Shown here: positions 1 through 8,823 of the stretch, in pieces
How the letters are laid out: each line of letters begins with the position of its first letter
Position numbering within the stretch: the first letter of the stretch is position 1
Origin: an uncultured Bacillota bacterium
GTDB taxonomy: Bacteria > Bacillota_I > Bacilli_A > RFN20 > CAG-826
Assembly: GCA_949298195.1 (NCBI GenBank)
Contig: CASFVT010000014.1
Span: forward strand, 1-44,663
Length of the DNA stretch: 44,663 nt
Direction of reading: 5' to 3'
Program-made: the position numbers and the translations under genes
Notes under the pieces: generated by a model
What the model was told of the DNA's origin: nothing
Databases searched by the model: none
The model's input: only the letters and a program-made list of their open reading frames with translations

Positions 1-81
1 GTTCCCATCCCGAACACGGAAGTTAAGCACCGCAGTGGCGAAGGTAGCTCCCTCGGGGGCGAGAATAGCGCGCTGCCGGGC
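1..81 (+). rRNA. rrf: 5S ribosomal RNA, 3' part (5' end outside the window)
   Basis: The window opens inside a 5S rRNA. Positions 1-30 carry the conserved loop B/helix III segment (CCGAACACGGAAGTTAAGC), which is nearly universal in bacterial 5S. The 3' end is placed near 81, after the closing-helix strand GCCGGGC, by comparison with the Bacillus 5S layout. A T-rich tract at 82-93 follows and probably forms part of the rRNA operon terminator. The first roughly 30 nt of the gene lie upstream of the window. The exact mature 3' end is uncertain by a few bases. Confidence 0.93.
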
Positions 82-279
82 TTTTTCCTTTTTGGGCCCT
101 TTCCCGAGGAGAATTCGCGTTCAACTGCCCGGCCATTGTCTCGCCGCGTGACTCCCCTTCCGGGGGAGATTCTCCACTCGTCCCCGCCCCCTTCTTCCAA
201 TGTCTCACTCTTGTCCGGCCCTTGGACTTTTTGCGGCAAATGCCTCGCTGCGGCCTCGGGATTGGGTCTTTGGGGGCGA
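82..279. other. Spacer between the rRNA operon and asp23
   Basis: About 200 bp with T-rich sequence just after the 5S gene. I see no convincing gene here; short open frames on both strands (for example 136-333) have no recognisable product and no ribosome binding site. The downstream end leads into a good sigma-A promoter. Confidence 0.6.
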
Positions 280-308
280 TTGTCAAAAGGGGCCTGTAGT
301 GCGATAAT
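280..308 (+). promoter_or_regulatory. Sigma-A-type promoter for asp23-fakA-recG
   Basis: TTGTCA at 280-285, a 17-bp spacer, and GATAAT at 303-308. Transcription would start near 315, only about 8 nt before the asp23 ATG at 323, and no Shine-Dalgarno sequence lies between, so the mRNA may be nearly leaderless. Confidence 0.75.
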
Positions 309-322
309 ATCGGCCGCAAATC

Positions 323-673
323 ATGGTCATTGACAAGTCCGCCCCCTACGGGGCCATCAACATCTCGAAGGAAGCCATCGCCTCGGTCGCCGGGGAGGCG
401 GCCAGTTCCTGCTATGGCATCGTTTCCCTTGCCTCTTCCTCCCTCTTCGGGGAGAAGTCGCTTTCCCCCGAGGATTACGCCAAAGGGGTCGTCATCCGGA
501 AGCGGAAGGACGATTACGAGGTCGATGTCTATGTCGTGGCCGCCTATGGCGTCAAGGTGACCGAGGTCCTCACCGAGGTCCAGAAGAACGTCGCCTACGT
601 CCTCAAGAAGACTTTCAATCTGCCCTTCCGGGCCGTCAACGTCTACCTCCGCAACGTTGAGGAAACAAAATAG
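323..673 (+). CDS. Asp23/Gls24 family envelope stress protein (YloU-like)
   Basis: A 116-residue Asp23/Gls24 family protein. The N-terminal pattern YGAINIS followed by the helix with AGEAASSCYGI is the family hallmark, and the rest follows the family's beta-rich VDVYVVAAYGVKV segment. Members sit at the cytoplasmic face of the membrane and are linked to envelope homeostasis. The gene lies 5 bp upstream of fakA, the pairing seen for yloU-yloV in Bacillus, which supports the call. The ATG at 323 keeps the usual N-terminus; there is no Shine-Dalgarno sequence upstream and the promoter -10 box ends 14 bp before the start, suggesting a very short or absent leader. The precise function of this family is not settled. 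Confidence 0.9.
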   Translation: MVIDKSAPYGAINISKEAIASVAGEAASSCYGIVSLASSSLFGEKSLSPEDYAKGVVIRKRKDDYEVDVYVVAAYGVKVTEVLTEVQKNVAYVLKKTFNLPFRAVNVYLRNVEETK

Positions 674-678
674 CCACT

Positions 679-2394
679 ATGAAAAGCATCGACGGTAGCA
701 TACTCAAGCAGCTCTTCCTCTCGGGAGCCAACAACCTCTACAACCATTATCCGGAAATCGACCAGCTCAACGTCTTCCCGGTCCCCGACGGGGATACGGG
801 GATGAACATGAACCTCACCCTCACCTCCGGCTCGAAGGAAATCGCCAACCGGAACGACGGTTCGGTCGAGACGATCGCGACCTCTTTTTCCCGCGGCCTT
901 CTCATGGGGGCCCGGGGCAATTCCGGGGTCATCACTTCCCAGATCTTCCGCGGCTTCGCGGACGGGATGAAAGGCCACGAGTCGGTTGACGTCCGGACTT
1001 TCGCCGCGGCTTTCGAAAAGGGCCGGGAAGTGGCCTACAAAGCCGTCATGAAGCCGGTTGAGGGAACGATCCTCACCGTCATCAGGGAAGCCAGCGCGGC
1101 CCTTCTCGAACAGCTCAAGAAGGACACCAGCATCGAAGGGGCCCTCGATATCCTCCTACGGGAAGCCAAGCGGAGCCTCGCCCACACCCCGGAACTGCTC
1201 CCCATCCTCAAGGAAGTCGGGGTCGTCGATAGCGGCGGGGCCGGGCTCTGCGTCATCATCGAGGGGATGGCCAAGGCGGCCCATGGCCACTTCGTCGAGC
1301 GGAACGTCGACGAGACGCGCGAAGTCACCTCCAGCGTCTTTCCTTCCCCCTCGGCTGGCAAATACGCCGGGGCGATGGTCAGCGAAGACGAGGAAGGGTT
1401 CGGCTATTGCACCCAGTTCATCCTCCGGCTCGGAAAACCCGAGGACGGCAAGAAGCCCTTCATGGAGGAACGCTTCCGTTCCTTCCTCGATGCCCATGGC
1501 AAATCGGTCGTCATGGTCCGCGACGAGGACATCGTCAAGGTCCACGTCCACACCCTCCTGCCGGGATCGATGCTCAATTATGCCCAGAACTTCGGCGAAT
1601 TCCTCACCATCGTCATCGAGAACATGTCGGAGGAACACCGGAACATCGAACACGGCAACGTGGCTACCGACATGGAAAGCAACATCGCCAGGAGCCGGCT
1701 CGAGGCCAAGGAAAAGGCGGCGGAAACGAAGAAAATCGCCCTCGTCTCCGTCAGTTCCGGCCCAGGGCTCGACGAGATGTTCCGTGAACTCGGGGTCGAC
1801 GTCATCGTCCCCGGCGGGCAGACGATGAACCCCTCGACCGAGGATTTCGTCAAAGCCATCGAATCGGCCCACGCGAAGACCGTCTTCATCCTTCCTAACA
1901 ACTCGAACATCGTGATGGCCGCCTCCCAGGCGTGCGATGTCATCGGCGAGGGATGCTCGGCCAAGGTCGTTCCCTCCAAGACGATCCTGCAAGGCCTTGT
2001 CTCGGCCATGCAGTTCAGCCCCGATAGCGACGAGGAAGCCAACTACGAAGCCATGAAGATGGCCCTCCGGGACGTCAGAAGCGGCTCGATCACCTACGCG
2101 ATCAAGGACACGGACATCGACGGGATCCACATCACCAAGGACTATTACATGGCGATGAAGGACGACAAGGAAATCGTCACTTGCGAAAAAGACAAGCTCC
2201 AGGCCCTCTATGCCCTCGTCGATTCACTCGTCGACGAGGATTCCTCGCTTCTGACCATCATCATGGGCGAGGATGTCGATACCGCCCTCCAAGGGGAAAT
2301 CGAGAAGTGCCTTTCGAAGAAACATCCCGACATCGACATCGACGTCCGTAGCGGCGGGCAGCCCGTCTATTCCTTCCTCGTCGGGGTGGAATGA
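679..2394 (+). CDS. fakA: Fatty acid kinase subunit FakA (DAK phosphatase domain protein, YloV)
   Basis: 571 residues. The N-terminus carries the DhaL-type nucleotide-binding signature NVFPVPDGDTG with GARGNSGVI shortly after, which binds ATP and Mg2+. The middle and C-terminal parts match the YloV/FakA layout, including VHVHT and a DegV-like C-terminal section. In Firmicutes FakA phosphorylates fatty acids bound to FakB, and the acyl phosphate is handed to PlsX/PlsY for phospholipid synthesis; plsX lies one gene downstream, which fits. The start follows asp23 by 5 bp and the stop overlaps the recG start (ATGATG at 2391-2396), indicating co-transcription and probably translational coupling. 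No FakB gene is seen in the window. Confidence 0.92.
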   Translation: MKSIDGSILKQLFLSGANNLYNHYPEIDQLNVFPVPDGDTGMNMNLTLTSGSKEIANRNDGSVETIATSFSRGLLMGARGNSGVITSQIFRGFADGMKGHESVDVRTFAAAFEKGREVAYKAVMKPVEGTILTVIREASAALLEQLKKDTSIEGALDILLREAKRSLAHTPELLPILKEVGVVDSGGAGLCVIIEGMAKAAHGHFVERNVDETREVTSSVFPSPSAGKYAGAMVSEDEEGFGYCTQFILRLGKPEDGKKPFMEERFRSFLDAHGKSVVMVRDEDIVKVHVHTLLPGSMLNYAQNFGEFLTIVIENMSEEHRNIEHGNVATDMESNIARSRLEAKEKAAETKKIALVSVSSGPGLDEMFRELGVDVIVPGGQTMNPSTEDFVKAIESAHAKTVFILPNNSNIVMAASQACDVIGEGCSAKVVPSKTILQGLVSAMQFSPDSDEEANYEAMKMALRDVRSGSITYAIKDTDIDGIHITKDYYMAMKDDKEIVTCEKDKLQALYALVDSLVDEDSSLLTIIMGEDVDTALQGEIEKCLSKKHPDIDIDVRSGGQPVYSFLVGVE

Positions 2395-4406
2395 TGCCCC
2401 AACTAAGCAAAAGCCCCCGGGTGAACGCCCTCTTGGCGCGCATGGGGGTTTTCACTTACCTCGATGCCATCGAATGCCTTCCCAGACGTTATGAGGACTT
2501 TTCGCCAACCCGCTTCCCACCTCTACCAATCGACGGCGAACGGCTCGTTCTCTTCGGGAAGGTTGCCCAGGTTCCCGCGCGGGCCCTCCGTTTCAAAAGG
2601 GCCTCGCTCGTCCGTTTTGAATTGGAGCTTCCCGATGGGCGGCACCTCCCGGTGGAGGCCTGGAACCGCGATTACCTGGCCAGCCGTCTCAAACCGGGCA
2701 GCAACGTCACCGTGAGCGGCCGTTACGACTCAAAAAGAAGATGCCTTAACCTCATGGCCCTCAAGGAAGGAGAGATTCCACCAGAAGAACGGCTAAAAGC
2801 CGTCCACGCCTTGCCCGAAGGCCTCACCGAGGCCGTCTTCGCCGGGATCGTCAAACGGGGGATCGCGGCCCTCAAAGGGACTTACGTCGACCCCATCCCC
2901 CCTTCGATAAGGGAGAAGTACCGCCTCCTTGACGTCCTCTCGGCCTATGAGGAAATCCATTTCCCGCGAAACTCTGATTCCCTCCGGGCGGGAATGAGGA
3001 CCCTCAAATACCTCGAAGCCTTCCTCTATGAACTGCTTATCCACCACAAAAAAGGCGAAAACCGTAGCAAAAGGCCCCTCCATGAACGGAAAATCGACCT
3101 GACTTCCTTCAAGATGTTCGCCGCGTCGCTTCCTTATGAACTCACCCCCGAGCAGAAGGAAGCCGTGAACCGGGCTTATCTTGACCTTTCTTCCCCCTAC
3201 CTCATGAAGCGCCTCCTCCAAGGCGACGTCGGGACCGGGAAGACCCTCGTGGCTTCCCTCGTTCTCTATCTCAATTACCTTCGTGGTTACCAAGGGGCCC
3301 TCCTGGCCCCGACCGAGGCTTTGGCCAGGCAGCACCACGCAAGCCTAACCGCCCTATTCAAAGACATCCCGATCAGGATCACCCTCCTGACTGGGGGTCT
3401 CGAGGCGGGGAAACGCCACGACGCCCTCCTCGACATCAAGACCGGAGTGAGCGACATCGTCGTCGGTACCCACGCCCTCTTCTCCGAGAACGTCGAATAC
3501 GCCTCCCTCCATCTGGCCGTGATCGACGAACAGCACAAGTTCGGGGTCGACCAGCGTCTCCACCTCATCGAAAAGGGAGAGGGGGTAGACGTCTACATGA
3601 TGAGCGCCACCCCGATTCCCCGGAGCCTCGCCCAGGCCGTTTACGGCGACCTCGACATCTCGAGCCTCCACCAGTTTCCCGGTGGGAAAAGGAAAGTCGT
3701 CACCAAGATCTGCCCCTATCACGACGAGCGGACCCAGGAAGCGGTGAGGGAAGCCCTCGGAAAGGGGGAACGGGTTTACGTGATCGCGAAGGAAATCCAT
3801 GGGGATTCCCCCGTTTCGAGCGCCATTGAGATTTACCGGCGTTACAACAACCTCTATCCAGGGAAAGCCGTCCTCATGACCGGGGAGAACACGCAGGAAG
3901 AACTCACGAAGGCCTTATCCTCGTTCAAGGCCGGGACTACCCCCATCCTCGTGGCCACCCAAGTGGTCGAGGTCGGACTCGATGTCCGGGAAGCCTCCCT
4001 CATGCTCGTCTACGATGCCTCCCGTTTCTCGCTCTCGAGCCTCCATCAGCTCCGGGGTCGGATCGGGCGGGATGGGCGGGAAGCCCTCTTCCTCCTTCTA
4101 AGCGATCGAGCCGAGGCGTCCAAGTTGAAGATCCTCGCCGAAACCGACGACGGTTTCAAGATCAGCGAGGAGGACCTCCGCCTGCGGGGCCCGGGGGAGC
4201 TCTTCGGGAAAAGGCAGAGCGGAGAGATCAGTTTTAGGAGCCTCGACCCGGTGGACGACCTCAAGATCCTCCAAGCCGCCCAGCAAGACGTCGAATCCCT
4301 TTTCGAGAGGGACCGAGCCGCCTATGAAGAGGCCCTCTCCTATGCCGAGGAACGCAAGAATAAGGGGGACGGCCGTGGCTATGCCACGGTGATAACCTCC
4401 CTCTAG
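2391..4406 (+). CDS. recG: ATP-dependent DNA helicase RecG
   Basis: 671 residues, the normal RecG length. An N-terminal OB-type wedge domain (about 50-130) precedes the helicase core. Walker A GDVGTGKT lies at residues 278-285, the DEQH box at 379-382 within DEQHKFGVDQR, and motif VI as QLRGRIGRDG near the C-terminus. RecG remodels stalled forks and Holliday junctions. It overlaps the fakA stop by 4 bp, and recG beside fakA/plsX is the Bacillus arrangement. An alternative start is the second ATG at 2394. Confidence 0.96.
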   Translation: MMPQLSKSPRVNALLARMGVFTYLDAIECLPRRYEDFSPTRFPPLPIDGERLVLFGKVAQVPARALRFKRASLVRFELELPDGRHLPVEAWNRDYLASRLKPGSNVTVSGRYDSKRRCLNLMALKEGEIPPEERLKAVHALPEGLTEAVFAGIVKRGIAALKGTYVDPIPPSIREKYRLLDVLSAYEEIHFPRNSDSLRAGMRTLKYLEAFLYELLIHHKKGENRSKRPLHERKIDLTSFKMFAASLPYELTPEQKEAVNRAYLDLSSPYLMKRLLQGDVGTGKTLVASLVLYLNYLRGYQGALLAPTEALARQHHASLTALFKDIPIRITLLTGGLEAGKRHDALLDIKTGVSDIVVGTHALFSENVEYASLHLAVIDEQHKFGVDQRLHLIEKGEGVDVYMMSATPIPRSLAQAVYGDLDISSLHQFPGGKRKVVTKICPYHDERTQEAVREALGKGERVYVIAKEIHGDSPVSSAIEIYRRYNNLYPGKAVLMTGENTQEELTKALSSFKAGTTPILVATQVVEVGLDVREASLMLVYDASRFSLSSLHQLRGRIGRDGREALFLLLSDRAEASKLKILAETDDGFKISEEDLRLRGPGELFGKRQSGEISFRSLDPVDDLKILQAAQQDVESLFERDRAAYEEALSYAEERKNKGDGRGYATVITSL

Positions 4407-4417
4407 CCCTGTATAAT
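4389..4417 (+). promoter_or_regulatory. Possible promoter for plsX
   Basis: A perfect TATAAT at 4412-4417 lies 20 bp upstream of the plsX ATG, straddling the end of recG. The -35 region 17 bp upstream (GTGATA, 4389-4394) is only a partial match. A Shine-Dalgarno sequence GGAGG lies at 4426-4430. Confidence 0.5.
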
Positions 4418-4437
4418 CAACAAACGGAGGAATTCGC

Positions 4438-5415
4438 ATGAAAATCGTTTTGGACATGATGGGCTCGGACAAAGGGAGCGCGGCCACCAAGGAAGGAGCC
4501 GCCCTCTTCCACGAACGCCATCCGGAAATCGAACTCGTTTTGGTCGGTAGTAAAGAAGAACTCTCCGACCTTCCCTTCAGCTTTGAACTCGTCGATGCCC
4601 AAGACGTCGTCGAGATGGACATGGGGGCAATCGAGGTCCTTCGGAAGAAGGAATCCTCCCTCGTCAAGGCCATCTCCACCTGTGCTACGGAAAAGGCCGA
4701 TGCGGTTGTCTCGGCTGGCTCGACCGGGGCCTTCCTCAGTGCCTCGGCCCTCATCCTCAAGAAAATCGAAGGGATCATCCGTCCCGCCCTCGTGACCAAT
4801 TTCCCCAACCTCCGGACCGGGGGCTCGATCGTCATCCTCGACATCGGGGCCTCAATCAGGAACACCCCCGAGGAACTCGCCCAGTTCGCCCTGATGGGGA
4901 CGCTTTATAGCCAAGCCGTCAACGGGATCAAGGACCCGAAGGTGCGCCTCCTCTCCAATGGGGCCGAGGAAGGCAAGGGAAGCGAGGAGGGGAAGGCTGC
5001 CTACAAACTCTTAAGCGAGTCCAAGCTCATCAATTTCGGCGGCAATAGCGAGGCCAGCAAGGTCCTCACCGGCGATAGCGACGTCATCGTGACCTCCGGT
5101 TATGACGGGAACATCCTTCTCAAGGCGACCGAGGGGGCGGCCAAGGGGATGAGCGGCCTCATCAAGAAGGCCTTCAAGCGGAACCTCTTCTCGAAGATTG
5201 GCTATCTCTTTGCCCATAGGGGCTTCGACGAGCTCAAGAAGACCCTCGACCCCCGCTCGACCGGCGGGGCCCTCCTCTGCGGGGTCCGGGCGGTGGCCGT
5301 CAAGGCCCATGGGAATTCCGACGGTCTCGGCTTCGCGAACGCGATCGAGGTGGCCTACCGCCTGGCCAACAAAGGCATCGTCGAATCGCTCGAGAAGGCG
5401 ATGGAGGGGAAATGA
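4438..5415 (+). CDS. plsX: Phosphate acyltransferase PlsX
   Basis: 325 residues, the family's usual length. The N-terminal motif MKIVLDMMGSDKG is the PlsX start, slightly altered from the common DAMGGD, and SAGSTGAFLSAS with the following GIIRPAL is conserved. PlsX makes acyl phosphate from acyl-ACP, feeding PlsY; with FakA nearby it can also use acyl phosphate from exogenous fatty acids. GGAGG lies 7 bp upstream of the ATG. The stop overlaps rnc by 4 bp (ATGA). The fabD, fabG and acpP genes that often follow plsX are absent here, so this organism may rely on host or dietary fatty acids or encode these elsewhere. Confidence 0.94.
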   Translation: MKIVLDMMGSDKGSAATKEGAALFHERHPEIELVLVGSKEELSDLPFSFELVDAQDVVEMDMGAIEVLRKKESSLVKAISTCATEKADAVVSAGSTGAFLSASALILKKIEGIIRPALVTNFPNLRTGGSIVILDIGASIRNTPEELAQFALMGTLYSQAVNGIKDPKVRLLSNGAEEGKGSEEGKAAYKLLSESKLINFGGNSEASKVLTGDSDVIVTSGYDGNILLKATEGAAKGMSGLIKKAFKRNLFSKIGYLFAHRGFDELKKTLDPRSTGGALLCGVRAVAVKAHGNSDGLGFANAIEVAYRLANKGIVESLEKAMEGK

Positions 5416-6206
5416 ACCCCTCTTCCTCCCTCCCGAGCTTCCTTAAGGGACTCGGAATCGAGCCGAAGAGGATTTCCCTTTATCTGGAAGCCTTTACCCA
5501 CCCTTCCTGCTCGGCCTTGGAGGAAGGGGAGCGCGAGGACTATGAGCGCCTCGAGTTCCTCGGCGACTCCTTGGTCGGCTTCGTCGTCTCGGAACTGCTA
5601 TACCGTTACCACCCGGAGATGGAGGAGGGGAATCTCTCCATCGTCAAAAGCCAACTCATCCGGACCGAATCGGAGGCTTCCTTCGCCCGGCGGCTGGGCC
5701 TTCTCCCCTTCATCAGGGTCGGGGCGAGCTTCCAAAAGCGGATCGAGGATTGTCCCTCGGTCCTCGAGGACGTCTTCGAGAGCTTCATCGGGGCCCTTCT
5801 CCTCGACCAGGGGCTCGATTTCTCCCGCGGTTTCCTCTTCTCCTTCCTGAAGGAGGAGGTGGCCTCCGCGGTTCCCCAATTCAGCAAGAACCCGAAAAGC
5901 GAGCTTCAGGAAGCCTTACAGGGCGAGTATCGGGAAGCGGTCGTTTACCGCCTCCTCCTCGAAAAGGGGCCAAGCCACGCGAAGAGCTTCCTCGTGGGGG
6001 CCTATTTCGAGGGACACGAGATCGGCCGCGGAAGCGGCCACAGCAAGAAGGAAGCCGAGCAGGAAGCGGCCAGGGCCGCCTTGGCCCACCTCGCCGGGAA
6101 CGATGCTTCCTCTTATCTACCCACGCCCGGCGGTTATCGGGCCGAGGGGATGGAAGAAAGGGCGGCCATCTCGATTTTGAAGGAGGAAGGGCAATGGGCC
6201 TCATAG
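5412..6206 (+). CDS. rnc: Ribonuclease III
   Basis: 264 residues. The catalytic signature ERLEFLGDS is at residues 45-53, with metal ligands E48, D52, D120 and E123 aligning to E. coli E41, D45, D114 and E117. A double-stranded RNA-binding domain follows from about 155, ending in the HSKKEAEQEAARAAL helix. The enzyme processes rRNA precursors and cleaves double-stranded RNA. The C-terminus extends about 30 residues beyond the usual dsRBD end. It is coupled by ATGA overlap to plsX, and its stop overlaps the ftsY start by 13 bp. The smc gene normally between rnc and ftsY is missing. Confidence 0.95.
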   Translation: MNPSSSLPSFLKGLGIEPKRISLYLEAFTHPSCSALEEGEREDYERLEFLGDSLVGFVVSELLYRYHPEMEEGNLSIVKSQLIRTESEASFARRLGLLPFIRVGASFQKRIEDCPSVLEDVFESFIGALLLDQGLDFSRGFLFSFLKEEVASAVPQFSKNPKSELQEALQGEYREAVVYRLLLEKGPSHAKSFLVGAYFEGHEIGRGSGHSKKEAEQEAARAALAHLAGNDASSYLPTPGGYRAEGMEERAAISILKEEGQWAS

Positions 6207-7171
6207 CTTTTTTGAAGGACAAGTTCAGCCGCAAGAAAAACGAGGAAAGCTACCTCAAGGGATTGGCCCGTTCCCGGGCCGCCTTCAGCGACCGCCTCGC
6301 CAAACTCGCCAGGGAACACCGAGAACTATCCCCGTCGTACTTCGAGGAACTCGAGACGATCCTCATCGAAAGCGACGTCGGGGTTTCCCTCAGTCTCCGC
6401 CTCGTCGAGGAGCTCTATGAAAAAAGCAGGGAAGACACTTCCCTTACCCCGGCCGCGGCCAACGATGCCCTCATCGATCTCATGTTCGTCGGTTACGTCG
6501 AAAAGGGTGGATCGATCGTCAATGAACTTGAATTCGTCGAAGGACTCCCGACCGTCCTTTTGATGGAAGGGGTCAACGGGGTCGGGAAGACGACGAGCAT
6601 TGCGAAACTGGCATATCGGTATTCGAAGAAGGGAAAACGCGTCCTTTTGGCTGCCGGGGACACCTTCCGGGCCGGAGCGGTCGAACAGCTATCCATCTGG
6701 GCCGAGCGCCTCCAGGTCGACATCGTGAAGGGCAAGCCGGGGGCCGATCCCTCCTCGGTTGCCTTCGACGCGGCCAAGAAAGCCAAAGCGGAAGGCTTCG
6801 ACCTTCTCATCGTCGACACGGCCGGCCGTCAGCAGACGAAAGCCAATCTCATGGCCGAGCTTTCCAAGATGAGGCGCGTCATCGAGCGGGAACTCCCGGA
6901 TTCCCCGATTGAGGCTTTCCTTGTCATCGACGCGACGACCGGGCAAAACGGGGTCAGCCAAGCCAAGGCCTTCGCCGAGGCCTCGCCCTTGAGCGGCATC
7001 GTGATCACCAAGATGGACGGAACCAGCAAAGGCGGAATCATCCTCTCCATCCGCGACGAGATCGGGGCCCCGGTCCGTTTCATCGGCCTCGGTGAGAAGA
7101 TGGACGACCTCGTGGAATTCGACCTCGACGAATATCTCCATGCGCTACTGGTCGGTGAGGAAAATGGATAA
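6194..7171 (+). CDS. ftsY: Signal recognition particle receptor FtsY
   Basis: 325 residues. A short basic N-terminus (LKDKFSRKK) replaces the long acidic region of E. coli, as in Firmicutes. The NG domain has G1 GVNGVGKTT at residues 126-134, DTFRAGA, G3 DTAGR at 208-212 and G4 TKMDG at 272-276. It docks Ffh-ribosome complexes at the membrane. The ATG at 6194 is chosen because it yields the family N-terminus; the frame stays open to 5750, but that stretch only mirrors rnc in another frame. AAGGAGGAAGGG lies just upstream as a ribosome binding site. It overlaps rnc by 13 bp and ylxM by 8 bp. Confidence 0.96.
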   Translation: MGLIAFLKDKFSRKKNEESYLKGLARSRAAFSDRLAKLAREHRELSPSYFEELETILIESDVGVSLSLRLVEELYEKSREDTSLTPAAANDALIDLMFVGYVEKGGSIVNELEFVEGLPTVLLMEGVNGVGKTTSIAKLAYRYSKKGKRVLLAAGDTFRAGAVEQLSIWAERLQVDIVKGKPGADPSSVAFDAAKKAKAEGFDLLIVDTAGRQQTKANLMAELSKMRRVIERELPDSPIEAFLVIDATTGQNGVSQAKAFAEASPLSGIVITKMDGTSKGGIILSIRDEIGAPVRFIGLGEKMDDLVEFDLDEYLHALLVGEENG

Positions 7172-7496
7172 GTTCGAGAAAAGGATCCGGGAGATGGCCC
7201 TTTTCCGCCTCTATGGGCCGCTTCTTAGTGGCGCCCAGCGGGAAATCCTCACTTCCTATCTCCTCTATGACCTCTCCATAGCCGAAATCGCCACCGAGAT
7301 GGGCATATCGAGGGCCGCGGCCTTCGATGCCATCAAGAAGGGTGAGGGGAAGCTCGAGGATTACGAAGGGCGGCTCAAGATGCATGCCGGTCGGGAGGAA
7401 CTCCTCCGGCGGTTTGAGGAACTGAAAGAAAAAGAAGGGGAGGAGCTATCCATCGGGCTCTCCGCCCTCAAGGAGGACATCGAAAATGGCATTTGA
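7164..7496 (+). CDS. ylxM: YlxM/p13-like DNA-binding protein of the SRP operon
   Basis: 110 residues. The helix-turn-helix region YLLYDLSIAEIATEMGISRAA matches the sigma-70 region 4-like fold of YlxM/UPF0122, which is encoded beside ffh in Firmicutes and is thought to modulate SRP. The C-terminal half is helical and charged. The ATG at 7164 fits the family start. It overlaps ftsY by 8 bp and ffh by 11 bp, so the three SRP genes are probably translated as a coupled unit. Confidence 0.9.
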   Translation: MDKFEKRIREMALFRLYGPLLSGAQREILTSYLLYDLSIAEIATEMGISRAAAFDAIKKGEGKLEDYEGRLKMHAGREELLRRFEELKEKEGEELSIGLSALKEDIENGI

Positions 7497-8823
7497 AACA
7501 CTGAGCGAACGCTTCCAAAGCCTCTTCAAGAGAATGCGGAAGGAAGACACCTTGACCGAGAAGAACATGGAGGAAGCCATCCGGGAGATCAAGGTCGCCC
7601 TTTTGGAGAGCGACGTCAACTTCCGGGTGGTCAAGGCCTTTTTGAATGACGTCCGTGAAAAGGCCCTCGGTAGCGAAGTCACCAGGACCGTCTCCCCTTC
7701 CGAACAGCTCATCAAGATCTGCCACGATGAGATCAAGGAACTCCTCGGTGGCGACGATAGCGGCCTCCACCTCCCTGAAAAAGGCACCTTGTCCGTCTAC
7801 ATGATGGTCGGTCTCCAGGGCACCGGTAAGACTACATCATCCGCAAAACTTGCCTATCTTTTCGGGAAAAAGGGCTTTAAGACCTTGCTATGTTCCCTCG
7901 ACGTCTACCGTCCGGCCGCGATTGACCAACTGGGACAGCTCGCCGAGATGACCGGGGCCGGTTTCTTTCCTTCCTCGGTCAAGGACGACCCCCGTGACTT
8001 GGCTAAAAGGGCCCGGAAGAAGGCCATCGACGAGGGCTACGATGCCCTGGTCCTCGATACGGCCGGCCGTCTTCAGATCGACGAAAGGCTGATGGCCGAG
8101 ATCTCGGACATCCGCGATGCGGAACGGCCCGACGAAACCCTCCTCCTCATTGATGCCTCGGCCGGGCAAGACGCGGTCAACGTGGCCAAGTCATTCAATG
8201 ACAAGGTCCGCCTCTCGGGCGTCGTCGTAAGCAAGCTCGACGGCGACGCGAAAGGTGGGGCTGCCCTATCCATCAAATACCTCACTGGGCTGCCCATCAA
8301 GCTGGCAGGTACCGGTGAGAAAATCGGCGACCTCGAGCCGTTCCACCCCGAAAGGATGGCCGAGAGGATCCTCGGGATGGGGGATGTCGTTTCCTTGGTC
8401 GAAAAGGCCCAGGAAGCCATTTCCGAGAAGGAAGCCGAACGGGCCGCCAAGAAGATGCTGTCCGGGGAATACACCCTCGAGGACATGCTCAAGCAAATGA
8501 AGATGGTCCAAAGGATCGGTTCCCTTGGTTCGATCGCCGCGATGATACCAGGGATGCCGAAACTGACCGACGAGCAAAAGGAGAAGGCCGAGACGGAGAT
8601 GAAGACCTTCGAGGCCATCATCAACTCGATGACCCCCTATGAGAGGCGACACCCTGAGGTCCTCCGTTTTTCCCACAAGAACCGGATTGCCAAGGGATCG
8701 GGGAAGACCAACGCGGACATCAACCGCATCCTCAAGCGCTTTGAGGCCGGCAAGAAGATGATGGGGGAAATGAAGAAGTATCAGAAAAGCGGGAAGATCC
8801 CGCCGGGCTTCCTCGGCCGTTAA
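7486..8823 (+). CDS. ffh: Signal recognition particle protein Ffh (SRP54)
   Basis: 445 residues in the standard N-G-M arrangement. G1 is GLQGTGKTT (109-117), followed by DVYRPAAIDQL, DTAGRLQ and SKLDGDAKGG. The M domain (about 310-445) holds the signal-sequence groove and RNA-binding helices, with FEAGKKMMGEMKK near the end. It binds 4.5S/6S RNA and nascent membrane proteins. It is the last gene of the plus-strand run. Its TAA (8821-8823) overlaps the minus-strand trmD stop through a shared TTAA, and a terminator hairpin follows inside trmD. Confidence 0.97.
   Translation: MAFETLSERFQSLFKRMRKEDTLTEKNMEEAIREIKVALLESDVNFRVVKAFLNDVREKALGSEVTRTVSPSEQLIKICHDEIKELLGGDDSGLHLPEKGTLSVYMMVGLQGTGKTTSSAKLAYLFGKKGFKTLLCSLDVYRPAAIDQLGQLAEMTGAGFFPSSVKDDPRDLAKRARKKAIDEGYDALVLDTAGRLQIDERLMAEISDIRDAERPDETLLLIDASAGQDAVNVAKSFNDKVRLSGVVVSKLDGDAKGGAALSIKYLTGLPIKLAGTGEKIGDLEPFHPERMAERILGMGDVVSLVEKAQEAISEKEAERAAKKMLSGEYTLEDMLKQMKMVQRIGSLGSIAAMIPGMPKLTDEQKEKAETEMKTFEAIINSMTPYERRHPEVLRFSHKNRIAKGSGKTNADINRILKRFEAGKKMMGEMKKYQKSGKIPPGFLGR

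Noticed and set aside
1156..2130. Long minus-strand frame (324 codons) opposite fakA
   Set aside because: High-GC shadow of fakA; no family resemblance, no ribosome binding site, and fakA is certain.
5750..6193. 148-codon N-terminal extension of ftsY
   Set aside because: The extension lies over rnc in another frame; FtsY begins with its normal basic N-terminus at 6194 after a good binding site.
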